NCBI GenBank assembly: GCA_027494165.1
Contig: JAOSJM010000006.1
Location: forward strand, 310,001 to 374,000
From: Acidimicrobiia bacterium
GTDB taxonomy: Bacteria; Actinomycetota; Acidimicrobiia; IMCC26256; JAOSJM01
DNA: 64,000 nt
Reading direction: 5' to 3'
A program made the translations under genes and the position numbers. Position 1 is the first letter of the stretch, and each line of letters begins with the position of its first letter. The notes under the pieces are model-generated. The model did no database searches. It saw only the letters and a list, made by a program, of their open reading frames with translations, and was not told the origin of the DNA. Shown in pieces: positions 48,361-59,140 of this stretch.

Positions 48361-50178
48361 ATGCTGGCCGGGAGCGGTCCGGCGGCCGGCCAGCCGCTGC
48401 GGGCCTCCGCGGTGGCGGCGGTCGCCGAGCGAAGGCGACGGAGGCCGAGGGCACGCAGGGAACCCCTGGTAGCCGCCATCGCCCTCGCCTTCGTGCTCGC
48501 CCTCCCCCTCGTCGCGACCCGCCACGGGATCGGGCGGACGGACGACTCGCTCGTGTACCTGGCGACAGCCGAGAACGTCATCGATGGCCGGGGGATCACG
48601 GTCCCCTTCCCGACGCTGACCCTCCGAGCCGACCCCGAATCCCTCGCCGGCCACGCCGGCGCGCTTCCCGCGGTCGACTTTCCCCCGGGCTACCCGCTCG
48701 CGCTCGCGGCCCTACGTGTGGTCGGCTTGTCCCCCGACGGCGCCGCGCGGGTCCTCGGCGCCGCCCTCTTCGCCACGAACCTCGGTCTCTCCTGGGTCCT
48801 CGCCCGCAGGCTCGTGCCGGACCACCCCGGGGTGCCCGCGTGCCTCGTCGCCCTGCTCGCCGCCGGGCCGGCGGTGACGTCACCCCTCGGGAAGTGGTCC
48901 TGGCTCACCCTCAGCTCCGTCGCGCTCTCCGAACCGCTGTTCCTCGCCTTCCTCCTGGGGACGCTCCTCACGCTGGACGCCTTCGTACGCACGAGGCACG
49001 CCGGCCGCCTGTGGCTGGCGGCGACGCTCGCCGGGGCCGCGGCCCTGACACGTTTCGCCGGGGCCGCTCTGGCGCCGACGATCCTCCTCACCGTGCTCGG
49101 GTCGGCCCGTTGGCTCCCCCGAGGCCGACGGGCGGCTTTCGGGGCCGGCGCGAGCCTGGTGTCGCTGGCCCCTCTCGGGGTGTGGCTCGGGTACCAGCGT
49201 TGGACCTGGGGGGATCTCGCTCTGCGCGACTTCCGGGTGCGCTCCTTCCCGTCCTCCGAGGTACGTCGCGCCATCACCGTGGCCGGGGCCTGGTTCGTCC
49301 CGCCCGAGGGCCCCCTTTGCGGCCCGTCTGGTCCTGCTTGCTCTCCTCACCGCCACCGCGACGACGGCCGTCGTCGCGATCCGAAGAGCCCGCCCACGGG
49401 GGCCTGCAAGCGTCGCGCCGCCCACGGGCGCGCGCCGGCGGGTGGGCCCGCTCCTGCCCGTCGGGGCGTTCCTGGTCACCTACCTCACCGTGGTCGGCGC
49501 GTCGAAGTGGTTGGCCGACCCCGCGATCCCCTTCGAGCGCGCATCCTGGCCCCGGCCCAGCTCACCACCTACCTACTCGTCGTCCCCGTCCTCGTCCGGG
49601 GCATCGGTGCCGCCGGCGACACGCGGGTCCGACGGCTCGCTGTCCCCGCGATCCTCCTGTTGACCGCGTCGCTCGCTCTCCCCTCGACCGTCCGGGCCAT
49701 CGCGCACCTGAACCGCCCCGGCGCTGGGTCCAGGCTCGACCACGGACCCCTCATGAGCACCCTCCGTCGACTCGAGCCCGAGACGATCGTCGTCACGAAC
49801 CGGCCTGGCGAGGTCCACGAGGCCACCGGGCACGCCGCTCTGCGCATCCCCGTCACGTCGTACCTCGGGGAGGACCGGCCCGACCCCGACTACCGCTCGA
49901 ACCTCGATTCCCTCGGGGACCTGCTCCGGGAGGAGAAGGCGGTGGTGGCCTACTTCACCGACCCGAGCTTCCTGAACTTCGTCACTCCACCGATCGGCGA
50001 GCTCGCCCGCGAGCTCGACCTCACCGGTGCCACCTTCGGCGACGGGGTGCTCCTTCGCGCCGCCCCACCGGGGACGGCGGCGACCCGTGGCGCGAAGGGG
50101 CCGGTCAGCCCGCCGCGGACGACGCGGCGGGGAGGCCCAGGCGGGCGTAGATGTCGCGGGTCGCGCGGGAGCGGTTGA
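48361..50178 (+). CDS. Multi-TM glycosyltransferase-39-like membrane protein (apparent frameshifts ~49310 and ~49545; 3' end uncertain)
   Basis: LVAAIALAFVLALPLVATRHGIGRTDDSLVYLATAENVIDGRGI ... VDFPPGYPLALAALRVVGLSPDGAARVLGAALFATNLGLSWVLARRL. Confidence 0.6.
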   Translation: MLAGSGPAAGQPLRASAVAAVAERRRRRPRARREPLVAAIALAFVLALPLVATRHGIGRTDDSLVYLATAENVIDGRGITVPFPTLTLRADPESLAGHAGALPAVDFPPGYPLALAALRVVGLSPDGAARVLGAALFATNLGLSWVLARRLVPDHPGVPACLVALLAAGPAVTSPLGKWSWLTLSSVALSEPLFLAFLLGTLLTLDAFVRTRHAGRLWLAATLAGAAALTRFAGAALAPTILLTVLGSARWLPRGRRAAFGAGASLVSLAPLGVWLGYQRWTWGDLALRDFRVRSFPSSEVRRAITVAGAWFVPPEGPLCGPSGPACSPHRHRDDGRRRDPKSPPTGACKRRAAHGRAPAGGPAPARRGVPGHLPHRGRRVEVVGRPRDPLRARILAPAQLTTYLLVVPVLVRGIGAAGDTRVRRLAVPAILLLTASLALPSTVRAIAHLNRPGAGSRLDHGPLMSTLRRLEPETIVVTNRPGEVHEATGHAALRIPVTSYLGEDRPDPDYRSNLDSLGDLLREEKAVVAYFTDPSFLNFVTPPIGELARELDLTGATFGDGVLLRAAPPGTAATRGAKGPVSPPRTTRRGGPGGRRCRGSRGSG

Positions 50179-50977
50179 GGGTGTAGAAGTGCAGGCCGGG
50201 CGCGCCGCCGGCGAGCAGCTCCCCGCACAGGTCGGTCGCCGCGGCCACGCCCACCTCCCGCATGGCCGCCGGGTCGTCCTCGACCGCCCGGAGGCGGTCC
50301 TCGAGCCACGTGGGGAAGTCGGCCCCGGCCAACGACGCCATCCGGGCCACCTGCGAGATGTTCGTGACCGGCATGATCCCCGGGAGCACCGGGTGGTCCA
50401 CCCCCAGGGTCTGCAGGGTCTCGACCGTCTCGAAGTAGTGGTGGGCCTCGAAGAAGAACTGGGTGATGGCGAAGTCGGCCCGGGCCAGCTTCTCGGCCAG
50501 GTGGCGCCGGTCGCTCCCGAGGTCGGGCGAGTCCGGGTGCTTCTCGGGGTGGGCGGCCACCCCGACCGAGAAGTCGCCCACCTCGCGGATCAGGTCCACC
50601 AGGTCGACGGCGTGGGCCAGCTCGCCGGGCGGGAGGCCGAGCTCCTTGGGCACGTCCCCCCGGAGGGCCAGGATGTTCTCGATCCCCTCGTCGCGGTAGC
50701 GCTCGACGATCCCGACGAGCTCGGCCCGGCTGTGCGCGGCGCAGGTGAGGTGGGCCATCGCGGTCATCGAGGTTCCGGCGTTGATGCGCACGACGAGGTC
50801 GTGGGTGCGCTCGCGGGTGGAGCCGCCGGCGCCGTAGGTGACCGACACGAACGACGGCCCGAGCGGCTCCAGCTCGCGCAGGGCCGTCTCGAGCTGTCGC
50901 TCCGCTTCCTCGGTCTTGGGAGGGAAGAACTCGAAGGAGAAGCTGGGGCCCGCCGCCAGGATGTCCCGGATCCGCAC
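50105..50977 (-). CDS. metF: 5,10-methylenetetrahydrofolate reductase
   Basis: PSFSFEFFPPKTEEAERQLETALREL ... SVTYGAGGSTRERTHDLVVRI ... AHLTCAAHSRAELV ... ALRGDVP. Confidence 0.93.
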   Translation of the reverse strand: MRIRDILAAGPSFSFEFFPPKTEEAERQLETALRELEPLGPSFVSVTYGAGGSTRERTHDLVVRINAGTSMTAMAHLTCAAHSRAELVGIVERYRDEGIENILALRGDVPKELGLPPGELAHAVDLVDLIREVGDFSVGVAAHPEKHPDSPDLGSDRRHLAEKLARADFAITQFFFEAHHYFETVETLQTLGVDHPVLPGIMPVTNISQVARMASLAGADFPTWLEDRLRAVEDDPAAMREVGVAAATDLCGELLAGGAPGLHFYTLNRSRATRDIYARLGLPAASSAAG

Positions 50978-51097
50978 GACCGAGCAGCGTACCGGCGGCG
51001 GGCCGCTCCCGCCTCCGGTGCCTCAACGGGCTCGCGTCGGGTCACGAACGTGCCCTACGCGCGCGCTCCGCGACCCGACGCAGGGTGGGGCCGGGCC

Positions 51098-53369
51098 TCA
51101 GGCCGGGGCGCGCAGGGACCGGAACCGGCGCAGGCGCAGCGAGTTCGTGACCACGAACACGCTGGAGAACCCCATCGCGGCGGCCGCGATGACCGGGCTC
51201 AGCAGCCCGACGGCCGCCAGCGGGACGGCGGCCACGTTGTAGGCGAAGGCCCAGAACAGGTTGCCCTTGATCGTGGCGAGCGTCCGCCGGGACAGGGCGA
51301 TGGCGTCGGCCGCGGCCCGCAGGTCGCCCGAGACGAGGGTGAGGTCGCTCGCCTCGATGGCCACGTCCGTGCCGGTCCCGATGGCGATGCCGAGGTCGGC
51401 CCGGGCCAGGGCCGGGGCGTCGTTCACGCCGTCACCGACCACCGCCACCCGCCGGCCCCCTCCTGGAGGCCCGCCACGACGTCGACCTTCCCGCCCGGGA
51501 GCACCCCGGCGACCACGCGGTCGACCCCGACCTCTCCGGCCACGGAGCGGGCGGCGGCCGCCTGGTCGCCGGTGGCCATGACCACCTCGAGGCCCAGCCC
51601 GTGGAGCGCCTCCACCGCTTCCTTCGAGGTCGGCTTCACGGTGTCGGCCACGACGAAGGCCCCCCGGACGGAGCCGTCCCACCCCGCCAGCACGACCGTG
51701 CGGCCCTCGGCCTCGGCCGCCACGGCGGCTCGCTCCAGCGCCTCGGGCACCCCGTCGAAGAGGTCGCGCCGGCCGACGACCACCCGGCGACCGTCGATCG
51801 TCGCGTGGACCCCCAGGCCGGCCCGGCTCTCGAAGGCCTCCGGCGCGACCAGCTCCGCGCCGCGGTCCCGGGCTCCCGCCGCCACGGCCCGGGCGATCGG
51901 GTGCTCCGAGGCGTCCTCGGCCGACCCGGCCAGCCGGAGCAGCTCGCCCGGGTCGGTCCCGTCCGTGGGGACGACGTCGACGAGGCGCATCCGGCCCTCG
52001 GTGACCGTGCCGGTCTTGTCGAGCACCACCGCGTCGACCCGGCGGGTGGCCTCGAGGACCTCGCCGCCCTTGATGACGATGCCGAGCTGGGCGCCCCGAC
52101 CCGTCCCGACCATGATCGCCGTGGGCGTGGCCAGGCCCAGGGCGCAGGGGCAGGCGATGATGAGCACCGCCACGGCTGCGGTGAAGGCGTCGTCCGCCTC
52201 CCCTCCGAGGAGGAGCCACCCGGCCAGGGTGCCCAGGGCCACGACGACGACCGCGGGCACGAACACGGCCGAGACGCGGTCGGCGAGGCGCTGGACCGGG
52301 GCCTTGGAGCCCTGGGCCTGCTCGACCAGCCGGGTGATCTGGGCCAGGGCCGTCTCGCTGCCCACCTTCGTGGCCTCGACCACGAGCCGGCCCGAGGTGT
52401 TCACGGTGGCCCCGAACACCTCGTCGCCGGGGGCGACCTCGACGGGCACCGGTTCCCCGGTGAGCATGGACACGTCGACCGCGGATGCCCCGTCGACGAC
52501 GCGACCGTCGGTGGCGATCTTCTCGCCGGGCCGCACGACGAAGCGGTCGCCCACCTCGAGGCTGACGACGGGGATCTCGTCACCGTTCTCGAGGCGCGCC
52601 GTCTTCGCCCCGAGCGCCAGCAGCGAGCGGAGGGCCTGGCCCGAGCGCGAGCGGGCCCGGGCCTCGAAGTACCGGCCGAGCAGGATCAGCGTGACGATCG
52701 CGGCGCCGGTCTCGAAGTAGACCTGCGCCTCGTCGCCCCCGCTCCCGAAGACGCCCCCATGTCCATGCCGGACTCGCCGGCCCCCAGGAAGAGCAGCGCG
52801 ACGAGCGACCAGACGTAGGAGGAGACCGTCCCCAGCGACACGAGCGTGTCCATCGTCGTGGCGCCGTGGCGCAGGTTGGCCAGGGCCGCCCGGTGGAAGG
52901 GCCAGCCCGACCACCAGATGACGGGGGTGGCGAGCACCAGGCCGAGCCACGGCCAGCCGTCGAACTGGAGGGCCGGGACCATCGAGACCGCCATGAGGGG
53001 GACGCTCAGGGCGATCGCCAGGGCGAGGCGGCCACGCAACCGCCTCATCTCCGCGGAGGCCTCGTCCTGCTTCGCCGCGTCCGGCACCGAGTAGCCGAGG
53101 TCGGCGATCCTGGTCCGGAACGCCTCGGGTGCCGTCGTCCCGGCGTCGTAGCGCACGGTGGCGGTGGCCGTGGCGAAGTTGACCCGGGCCTCCTCGACCC
53201 CGTCGAGCCGGCCGAGCCCGCGCTCGATGCGGGCCGCGCACGACGCGCAGGTCATGCCCTCGACCGGGAGGTCGATCCTCACCAGCGCGTCAGGCGCGGC
53301 GACGAGGGTGCCGCCGTCGCCCGGCTCGGCCCGCGCCCCCGCCCCTCTCTCCGCACCCTGCCCTGCCAT
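51098..53369 (-). CDS. copA: Copper-type heavy-metal-translocating P1B ATPase (apparent frameshifts ~51450 and ~52750)
   Basis: [100 protein letters not shown]. Confidence 0.92.
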
Positions 53370-53425
53370 CCTGGGACGCCCTCCCGAGCCGGGGGCCGTG
53401 GCCCCGCTCCGTACCGTCGTGATAG

Positions 53426-53446
53426 CATACCCCCGTACCCTATTCC
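53426..53446. promoter_or_regulatory. Candidate CsoR operator in the copA-csoR divergent spacer
   Basis: catacccccgtaccctattcc; G/C-tract flanked by A/T, as in CsoR-type boxes. Confidence 0.4.
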
Positions 53447-53487
53447 TCGCAAGCGGCGCTGCCCCGTCGGCCCTCCGGAGGATTCGG

Positions 53488-53769
53488 ATGCGCGGCTACA
53501 CCCTGCACAAGGACGACTACCGGAACCGGCTGCGCCGCATCGAGGGACAGGTGCGGGGCCTCCAGCGCATGATCGAGGAGGACGAGTACTGCGTCGACGT
53601 CCTCACCCAGATCGTCTCGGTCACCAAGGCCCTCCAGGGGGTGGGGCTCGGGCTGCTCGACGAGCACCTCCGGCACTGCGTCCGCCACGCCGTCGAGGAG
53701 GGTGACGAGCAGGGGGACGCCAAGATCACCGAGGCCATGCAGGCGGTCGAGCGCCTGCTGCGCGTCTGA
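53488..53769 (+). CDS. csoR: CsoR/RcnR-family metal-sensing repressor
   Basis: RLRRIEGQVRGLQRMIEEDEYCVDVLTQIVSVTKALQGVGLGLLDEHLRHCV (C, H, C metal ligand pattern). Confidence 0.95.
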   Translation: MRGYTLHKDDYRNRLRRIEGQVRGLQRMIEEDEYCVDVLTQIVSVTKALQGVGLGLLDEHLRHCVRHAVEEGDEQGDAKITEAMQAVERLLRV

Positions 53770-53797
53770 TCCCCCACGTCCGAACCCAGGAGGAACC

Positions 53798-54004
53798 ATG
53801 CAGCGCGTCTACTCCGTGCCCGGCATCAGCTGCGACCACTGCAAGCACGCCATCGAGACCGAGGTCTCGAAGGTGGCCGGCGTCGCCTCGGTGGGCGTCG
53901 ACGTCGCCTCGAAGACCGTGCGGGTCGACGGCGGCGACGACGAGGCCCTGCGAGCCGCCATCGACGAGGCCGGCTACGACGTGGCGAGCGTCGCCGAGGC
54001 GTGA
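53798..54004 (+). CDS. copZ: Copper chaperone (HMA domain)
   Basis: YSVPGISCDHCKHAIETEVSKVAGVASVGVDVASKTVRV. Confidence 0.93.
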   Translation: MQRVYSVPGISCDHCKHAIETEVSKVAGVASVGVDVASKTVRVDGGDDEALRAAIDEAGYDVASVAEA

Positions 54005-54073
54005 GCCCGACCGACCCGCCGGAGTGCCTTCCGCGGGCTCCGGCGCGGCCGGCGGCCGTCGCTCGGTTCCCGC

Positions 54074-54562
54074 TCAGGTCCCGAACACGACGAGGAGGTA
54101 GAGCCCCCACAGCACGATGGCGACGATCGCGATGACGCGCGCCGCGGTCACCAGCCCGGACCCCGTGAGCGCCCCGTAGGACGCGTCGATGCGCTTCTGG
54201 GCGTTCGACGCCAGCACCAGCGCCACCGGGCCGAGGACGATGGCGCACACGAGGAGACCGACGATCGCGCACACGAGGGCACCCACGGCCAACCCCTCGG
54301 TTCGGGGGAGCTGGCCGGGGTAGGGAGAGGGTTGGCCCACCCACCCCGGGCCGGGGGCGCCGGGCGGGCGCTGCCACCCCTCGCCTGCTCCCGGGGGTGG
54401 AGGCGGGGGCGGCCGCCACTCGTCACCGGGTCCTCCGGGCGGCGGACGCCAGTCCTCGGGTGACGGTCCCTCGGGTGGTTGCTGGTCCGCCACGGCTCCC
54501 TCCTCGGTCGGCTCCACCCGGGTCACGCGACCGGCCCCGCGAGCGGCCGGTGCGAACGCCAC
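54074..54562 (-). CDS. DUF4190-like membrane protein with Pro-rich N-terminus
   Basis: GLAVGALVCAIVGLLVCAIVLGPVALVLASNAQKRIDASYGALTGSGLVTAARVIAIVAIVL. Confidence 0.75.
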   Translation of the reverse strand: MAFAPAARGAGRVTRVEPTEEGAVADQQPPEGPSPEDWRPPPGGPGDEWRPPPPPPPGAGEGWQRPPGAPGPGWVGQPSPYPGQLPRTEGLAVGALVCAIVGLLVCAIVLGPVALVLASNAQKRIDASYGALTGSGLVTAARVIAIVAIVLWGLYLLVVFGT

Positions 54563-54693
54563 GGGCTGCTCGCGTCACACTACGTGTTCGGGATCCGGTC
54601 CCGGCGCACCAACCGGTCCAGCGTCGCCACGCGCCGGGCGGAGCGGGGCCGGGACGTGCGAGACTCGACGTGACCGTCCCACGAGGAGCGCCG

Positions 54694-55809
54694 ATGCCCC
54701 CCGAGAAGCCGCACTGGGCCCACCTCTACGACGAGGTCGTCACCAGCGGGCTGTGCACCGGATGCGCCGGATGCGTCATCGCGTGCCCACACGACGTGCT
54801 CGGCTACGACGACGAGCACGGTGCCTACAAGCCGATCCAGATCGAGGACTACGGCGGGCCCGGCGACTGCTCCCACGGCGAGAAGGGCTGCACCATGTGC
54901 ACGCGGGCCTGCCCCCGCTTCCGGGCCTGGGAGCCGGAGATCGACGAGCACCTCTTCGGGCGCGTGCGGACGGCCGACGAGGTGGCCGGGGTCTACAAGG
55001 ACATCGTCCTCGCGCGGGCGACCGACCCGCAGCTCCACGAGGCCGGCCAGGACGGAGGCCTGGTGTCCGCGCTGCTCGTCTACGCCCTCGAGCACGACAT
55101 CGTCGACGCCGCCCTCGTCTCCTACCTCGACGGCGACGGCTCCACGTGGAAGGCGGTCCCCGGCGTGGCCCGCACCCGCGAGGAGGTCCTCGCCTCGGCC
55201 GGCAGCCGATACACGTACTCGGCCAACCCCCTCGCCTACGCCAAGACCGACAAGGAGGAGCAGCGCCTCGCCCTCGTGGGCATGAGCTGCCAGGCCTCGG
55301 TGCCGGGAGCCATGAAGCAGCGCAAGGCCGGCAAGGTGGCGAGGCGCATCGCGCTCACGATCGGCCTGCTGTGCTCCAAGACCTTCGACGACCGCATCTT
55401 CGAGGAGCTCCTCGAGGCCCGCTACGACCTCCCCCGGAGCGTCATCGCCAAGATGAACGTCAAGGGCCGCCTCCAGGTCTGGACCCACGACGGTCGCTAC
55501 GTCGAGGTCCCGCTCAAGGAGTGCCACCCCTTCACGCGAGAGGGCTGCACGCTGTGCCCCGACTTCGCGGCCGAGCACGCCGACATCTCCACGGGCGGGA
55601 TCGGCGCCTTCGACGACTGGACGCTCACGATCGTCCGCACCGACCCCGGACGGGAGCTGATGGAGCGGATGCTCGCCGACGGGTGGATCGAGACCCGCCC
55701 CGGCGACGACGACCCGGGCGCCATCGAGCTGATGCGCAAGCTGGCCCGCAAGTCGCGCGCCCGCTGGCCCGGCTTCGCCCCGCCCGAGCCGGGCGTCGTC
55801 GACCGGTAG
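54694..55809 (+). CDS. Coenzyme F420 hydrogenase/dehydrogenase beta subunit (FrhB)-family iron-sulfur protein
   Basis: CTGCAGCVIACP and CTMCTRACP clusters; GQDGGLVSALLVYALE; SRYTYSANPL; LVGMSCQASVPGAMKQ; REGCTLCPDFAAEHADISTGGIG. Confidence 0.9.
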   Translation: MPPEKPHWAHLYDEVVTSGLCTGCAGCVIACPHDVLGYDDEHGAYKPIQIEDYGGPGDCSHGEKGCTMCTRACPRFRAWEPEIDEHLFGRVRTADEVAGVYKDIVLARATDPQLHEAGQDGGLVSALLVYALEHDIVDAALVSYLDGDGSTWKAVPGVARTREEVLASAGSRYTYSANPLAYAKTDKEEQRLALVGMSCQASVPGAMKQRKAGKVARRIALTIGLLCSKTFDDRIFEELLEARYDLPRSVIAKMNVKGRLQVWTHDGRYVEVPLKECHPFTREGCTLCPDFAAEHADISTGGIGAFDDWTLTIVRTDPGRELMERMLADGWIETRPGDDDPGAIELMRKLARKSRARWPGFAPPEPGVVDR

Positions 55810-55930
55810 GCCTCGGGCGGCGAACGGGCTTCACGTGGCGTTCACGGAGCCGCCCTCCGTCCCCGCTCCCCGTCACTAGGCTGGCCCCGGTCGCCGGACC
55901 CGTCGGTCGACGTCCGGCGCCGCTCGCCCC

Positions 55931-58297
55931 GTGCTGACGCTCCTCGCCCTCCACGCCGTCGCCGCCGTCGCCGCTCCCGCCCTGGGCCGCCGGCTCGGGC
56001 GGCGCGTCTTCCTCGTGGGCGCGATCCCGCCGGCCGCCACGGTGCTGTGGACCGCGACCCGGCTCGGCGACCTGCTCGACGGCCGCCCCGTCACCCAGCA
56101 CGTCGAGTGGGTCCCCGATCTCGGACTCGAGCTCGGCTTCCGCCTCGACGCGTTCGGCGCGCTCATGGTCGGGCTGGTGTCGGGCATCGGGGTCCTGGTG
56201 TTCCTCTACGCCACCGCCTACTTCCACGAGCGGCGGGACCTCGGGCCCTTCTGCGGGATCCTCGTGGCGTTCGCCGGGGCGATGCTCGGCCTCGTCCTCG
56301 CCGACAACCTGCTCCTGCTCTTCGTCTTCTGGGAGCTGACGTCGATCACGTCGTTCCTGCTCATCGGGTTCGAGCACGAGAAGGGGTCGGCCCGGGCCGC
56401 CGCGCTCCAGGCGCTCCTCGTCACCGGGGCCGGGGGCCTCGCCCTCCTGGGTGGGCTGGTCCTGCTCGGCCAGGCCGGCGGGACGTTCTCCCTGTCGGGC
56501 CTCCTCGCCGACCCGCCCACGGGCGCGACCGTCACCGCCGGCCTCCTGCTCGTCCTCGCCGGTGCCTTCACGAAATCCGCCCAGGTGCCGTTCCACTTCT
56601 GGCTCCCCGGAGCCATGGCCGCCCCCACCCCGGTGAGCGCCTACCTGCACTCGGCGACGATGGTGAAGGCGGGCGTGTACCTCGTCGCCCGGCTCTCCCC
56701 GGCGTTCGCCCTCGTAGGGCCGTGGCGCCCGCTCGTGCTGACCGTCGGCCTGGCGACCATGATCGTGGGCGGGCTCATCGCGCTGCGCCAGAGCGACCTC
56801 AAGCTCCTGCTCGCGTACGGGACGGTCAGCCAGCTCGGGTTCCTCGTCGTGCTCCTCGGCGCGGGAGACCCCGAGCTCACCCGGGCGGGAACCGTCGTGC
56901 TGCTCGCCCACGGGCTGTTCAAGGCCGGGCTGTTCCTGGTGGTCGGGGTCGTCGACCACCAGGCCGGGACGCGCGACCTCCGGCGGCTGACCGGGCTCGG
57001 GCGCCGGGCCCCGGGGCTCTTCGCCGTGGCCGCGATCTGCGCCGCCTCGATGGCCGGTCTGCCCCCGCTGCTGGGCTTCGTCGCCAAGGAGGCCGCCTAC
57101 GAGGCGGGTCTCCACGCCCACCTCGGCGGGGTCGACCTCGTCCTCGCCGGCCTGGTGGCCGGCTCGGTCCTCACGTTCGCCTACAGCGCCCGCTTCCTCT
57201 GGGGAGCCTTCGGCGACAAGGGCCTCGCGGTCGGTGCCGACAGGGTCGGCCCCGAGGTGCCCCGCCCCACGACGTCGTTCGTCGCCCCCGCCGCGGTGCT
57301 GGCCGGGCTCAGCGTCCTGCTCGGGCTCGCCCCCGAGCTCGCCAGCCGGTTCCTGAACGAGGCGGCGGCGTCGCTCGATCCGGCCGTAGAAGCCGCGAAG
57401 CTCCACCTCTTCTCGGGGCTGAACGCGGCGCTGGGACTGTCGGCCCTGACGATCGCCGCCGGAATCTGGCTGGTCGCGGCGCGCCGTCGGGTCGAGCGCC
57501 TCCGCAGCCCCCTGCCCGCCGGCTTCTCCGGGGAACGCGCCTACCGGAGCCTCCTCGCGGGGCTCAACCGCGTGGCCGACGCCTCCACCGGCCTCCTGCA
57601 GAGCGGGTCGCTCCCCCGGTACCTGCTCGTGATCCTGGGCACGGCGGTCGTGCTCCCGGGGACCGCGCTGCTCGCCGGCGGCGCCCACTGGCCCGAGGAC
57701 CTCCAGGTCATCGACGTCCCCATCCAGGTCGTGCTCGGCTTCGTGATCGTCACCGGGGCCGTCGCCGCGGCCCGGGCCCGCCGGCGCCTCCCCGCCATCC
57801 TCTTCCTCGGCCAGGTGGGCGTCGGCGTCTCGGCTCTCTTCGTCGCCCGCGGCGCCCCCGACCTCGCCCTCACCCAGATGCTCGTCGAGACGATCGTGCT
57901 CGCCATCTTCGTGCTCGTCCTGCGCCACCTGCCCAAGGACTTCGCGCCCCAGCGGGGGAGCCGGCTCCCCCAGGCCCTCGCCGCCCTGGTCGTCGGCGTG
58001 TTCGTCGGGGCGTTCGTGCTCAGCGCGGGCGCGGTCCGCACCGCCGAGCCGGTCTCGGCCGGGTACGTGGAGCAGGCGCGGGACGAGGCCGGGGGCCGCA
58101 ACGTCGTGAACGTGATCCTCGTCGACTTCCGTGGCTACGACACGCTGGGTGAGATCACCGTCCTCACCGTCACCGCGCTCGGCGCCGTGGCCCTCGTGCG
58201 GGCCGGTCGCCGCGAGCTCGCCACCGAGGAGACCGGCCCGCCGGGGCCCGGACCGGGAGCGACGGCCTCCGCGGGGGAGCGGGAGGACGTGGCGTGA
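55931..58297 (+). CDS. mrpA: Na+/H+ antiporter subunit A (with MrpA C-terminal domains)
   Basis: FCGILVAFAGAMLGLVLADNLLLLFVFWELTSITSFLLIGFEHE ... KSAQVPFHFWLPGAMAAPTPVSAYLHSATMVKAGVYLVARLSP ... VNVILVDFRGYDTLGEITVLTVTALG. Confidence 0.95.
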   Translation: MLTLLALHAVAAVAAPALGRRLGRRVFLVGAIPPAATVLWTATRLGDLLDGRPVTQHVEWVPDLGLELGFRLDAFGALMVGLVSGIGVLVFLYATAYFHERRDLGPFCGILVAFAGAMLGLVLADNLLLLFVFWELTSITSFLLIGFEHEKGSARAAALQALLVTGAGGLALLGGLVLLGQAGGTFSLSGLLADPPTGATVTAGLLLVLAGAFTKSAQVPFHFWLPGAMAAPTPVSAYLHSATMVKAGVYLVARLSPAFALVGPWRPLVLTVGLATMIVGGLIALRQSDLKLLLAYGTVSQLGFLVVLLGAGDPELTRAGTVVLLAHGLFKAGLFLVVGVVDHQAGTRDLRRLTGLGRRAPGLFAVAAICAASMAGLPPLLGFVAKEAAYEAGLHAHLGGVDLVLAGLVAGSVLTFAYSARFLWGAFGDKGLAVGADRVGPEVPRPTTSFVAPAAVLAGLSVLLGLAPELASRFLNEAAASLDPAVEAAKLHLFSGLNAALGLSALTIAAGIWLVAARRRVERLRSPLPAGFSGERAYRSLLAGLNRVADASTGLLQSGSLPRYLLVILGTAVVLPGTALLAGGAHWPEDLQVIDVPIQVVLGFVIVTGAVAAARARRRLPAILFLGQVGVGVSALFVARGAPDLALTQMLVETIVLAIFVLVLRHLPKDFAPQRGSRLPQALAALVVGVFVGAFVLSAGAVRTAEPVSAGYVEQARDEAGGRNVVNVILVDFRGYDTLGEITVLTVTALGAVALVRAGRRELATEETGPPGPGPGATASAGEREDVA

Positions 58298-58722
58298 ACC
58301 GGGTCCGCTCGCCGCTGCTCGACGTCGTCGCCGCCGGGATCTTCCACACCGTGCTCGCCTTCTCGCTGTTCCTCCTGTTCGCGGGGCACAACAACCCCGG
58401 TGGGGGGTTCGTCGGGGGCCTGGTCGCCGGGGCCGCCTTCGTGCTCCAGTTCCTCACCGACCCCACCTCCCCGCGACCCCTCACCCGCGTGACGCCCGAG
58501 GTCCTCCTCGGCGTGGGCCTGGTGCTGGCGGCCGCCACCGGCGCCGCCGCCTGGCTCACCGACGGGCAGTTCCTCGAGAGCGGCAAGCTCGAGCTCGACC
58601 TGGGCGCCGTCGGGCACGTCAAGGTGTACTCCGTCCTCGCCTTCGACACGGGGGTGTACCTCATCGTGGTCGGGCTCGTCGTGGCCGTGCTCCAGGCCCT
58701 CGGCCGGGAGGCGGCCGAGTGA
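58294..58722 (+). CDS. mrpB: Na+/H+ antiporter subunit B
   Basis: FSLFLLFAGHNNPGGGFVGGLVAGAAFVLQFL. Confidence 0.92.
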   Translation: MNRVRSPLLDVVAAGIFHTVLAFSLFLLFAGHNNPGGGFVGGLVAGAAFVLQFLTDPTSPRPLTRVTPEVLLGVGLVLAAATGAAAWLTDGQFLESGKLELDLGAVGHVKVYSVLAFDTGVYLIVVGLVVAVLQALGREAAE

Positions 58723-59140
58723 GCCTCACCCTGGCCGTCGTCGTGGGCTCCCTCTACGCCGCGGGGACGTACCTGCTCCTCCAGCGGACGCTGACCCGCA
58801 TCGTCATCGGGCTCGGCCTGCTCGGGCACGGCTCGGTGCTCCTGCTCCTCCTGGCGGGCGGCCGGGCCGGACGGGCCCCGTTCGTGGGCAGCGGGGACCC
58901 GGCCGGCTTCGCCGACCCGCTACCCCAGGCCCTCTCCCTCACCGCCATCGTCATCACCTTCGGCACGATGGCCTTCCTCCTCGCGCTCGCCTACCGGAGC
59001 TGGGTCCTCACCCGCGACGACGAGGTGCAGGACGACGTGGAGGACCGCCGGATCGCCCGCCTCGGCCTCGGGGGCTCGAGTCCGAGACGGGACCACCCCC
59101 GACCGGCGACGCGACCCACGAGACGGGCGAGGGCGCGTGA
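58719..59140 (+). CDS. mrpC: Na+/H+ antiporter subunit C (apparent frameshift at G5 59071-59075)
   Basis: GTYLLLQRTLTRIVIGLGLLGHGSVLLLLL ... DPLPQALSLTAIVITFGTMAFLLALAYR; one inserted base restores a stop overlapping the mrpD GTG. Confidence 0.9.
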
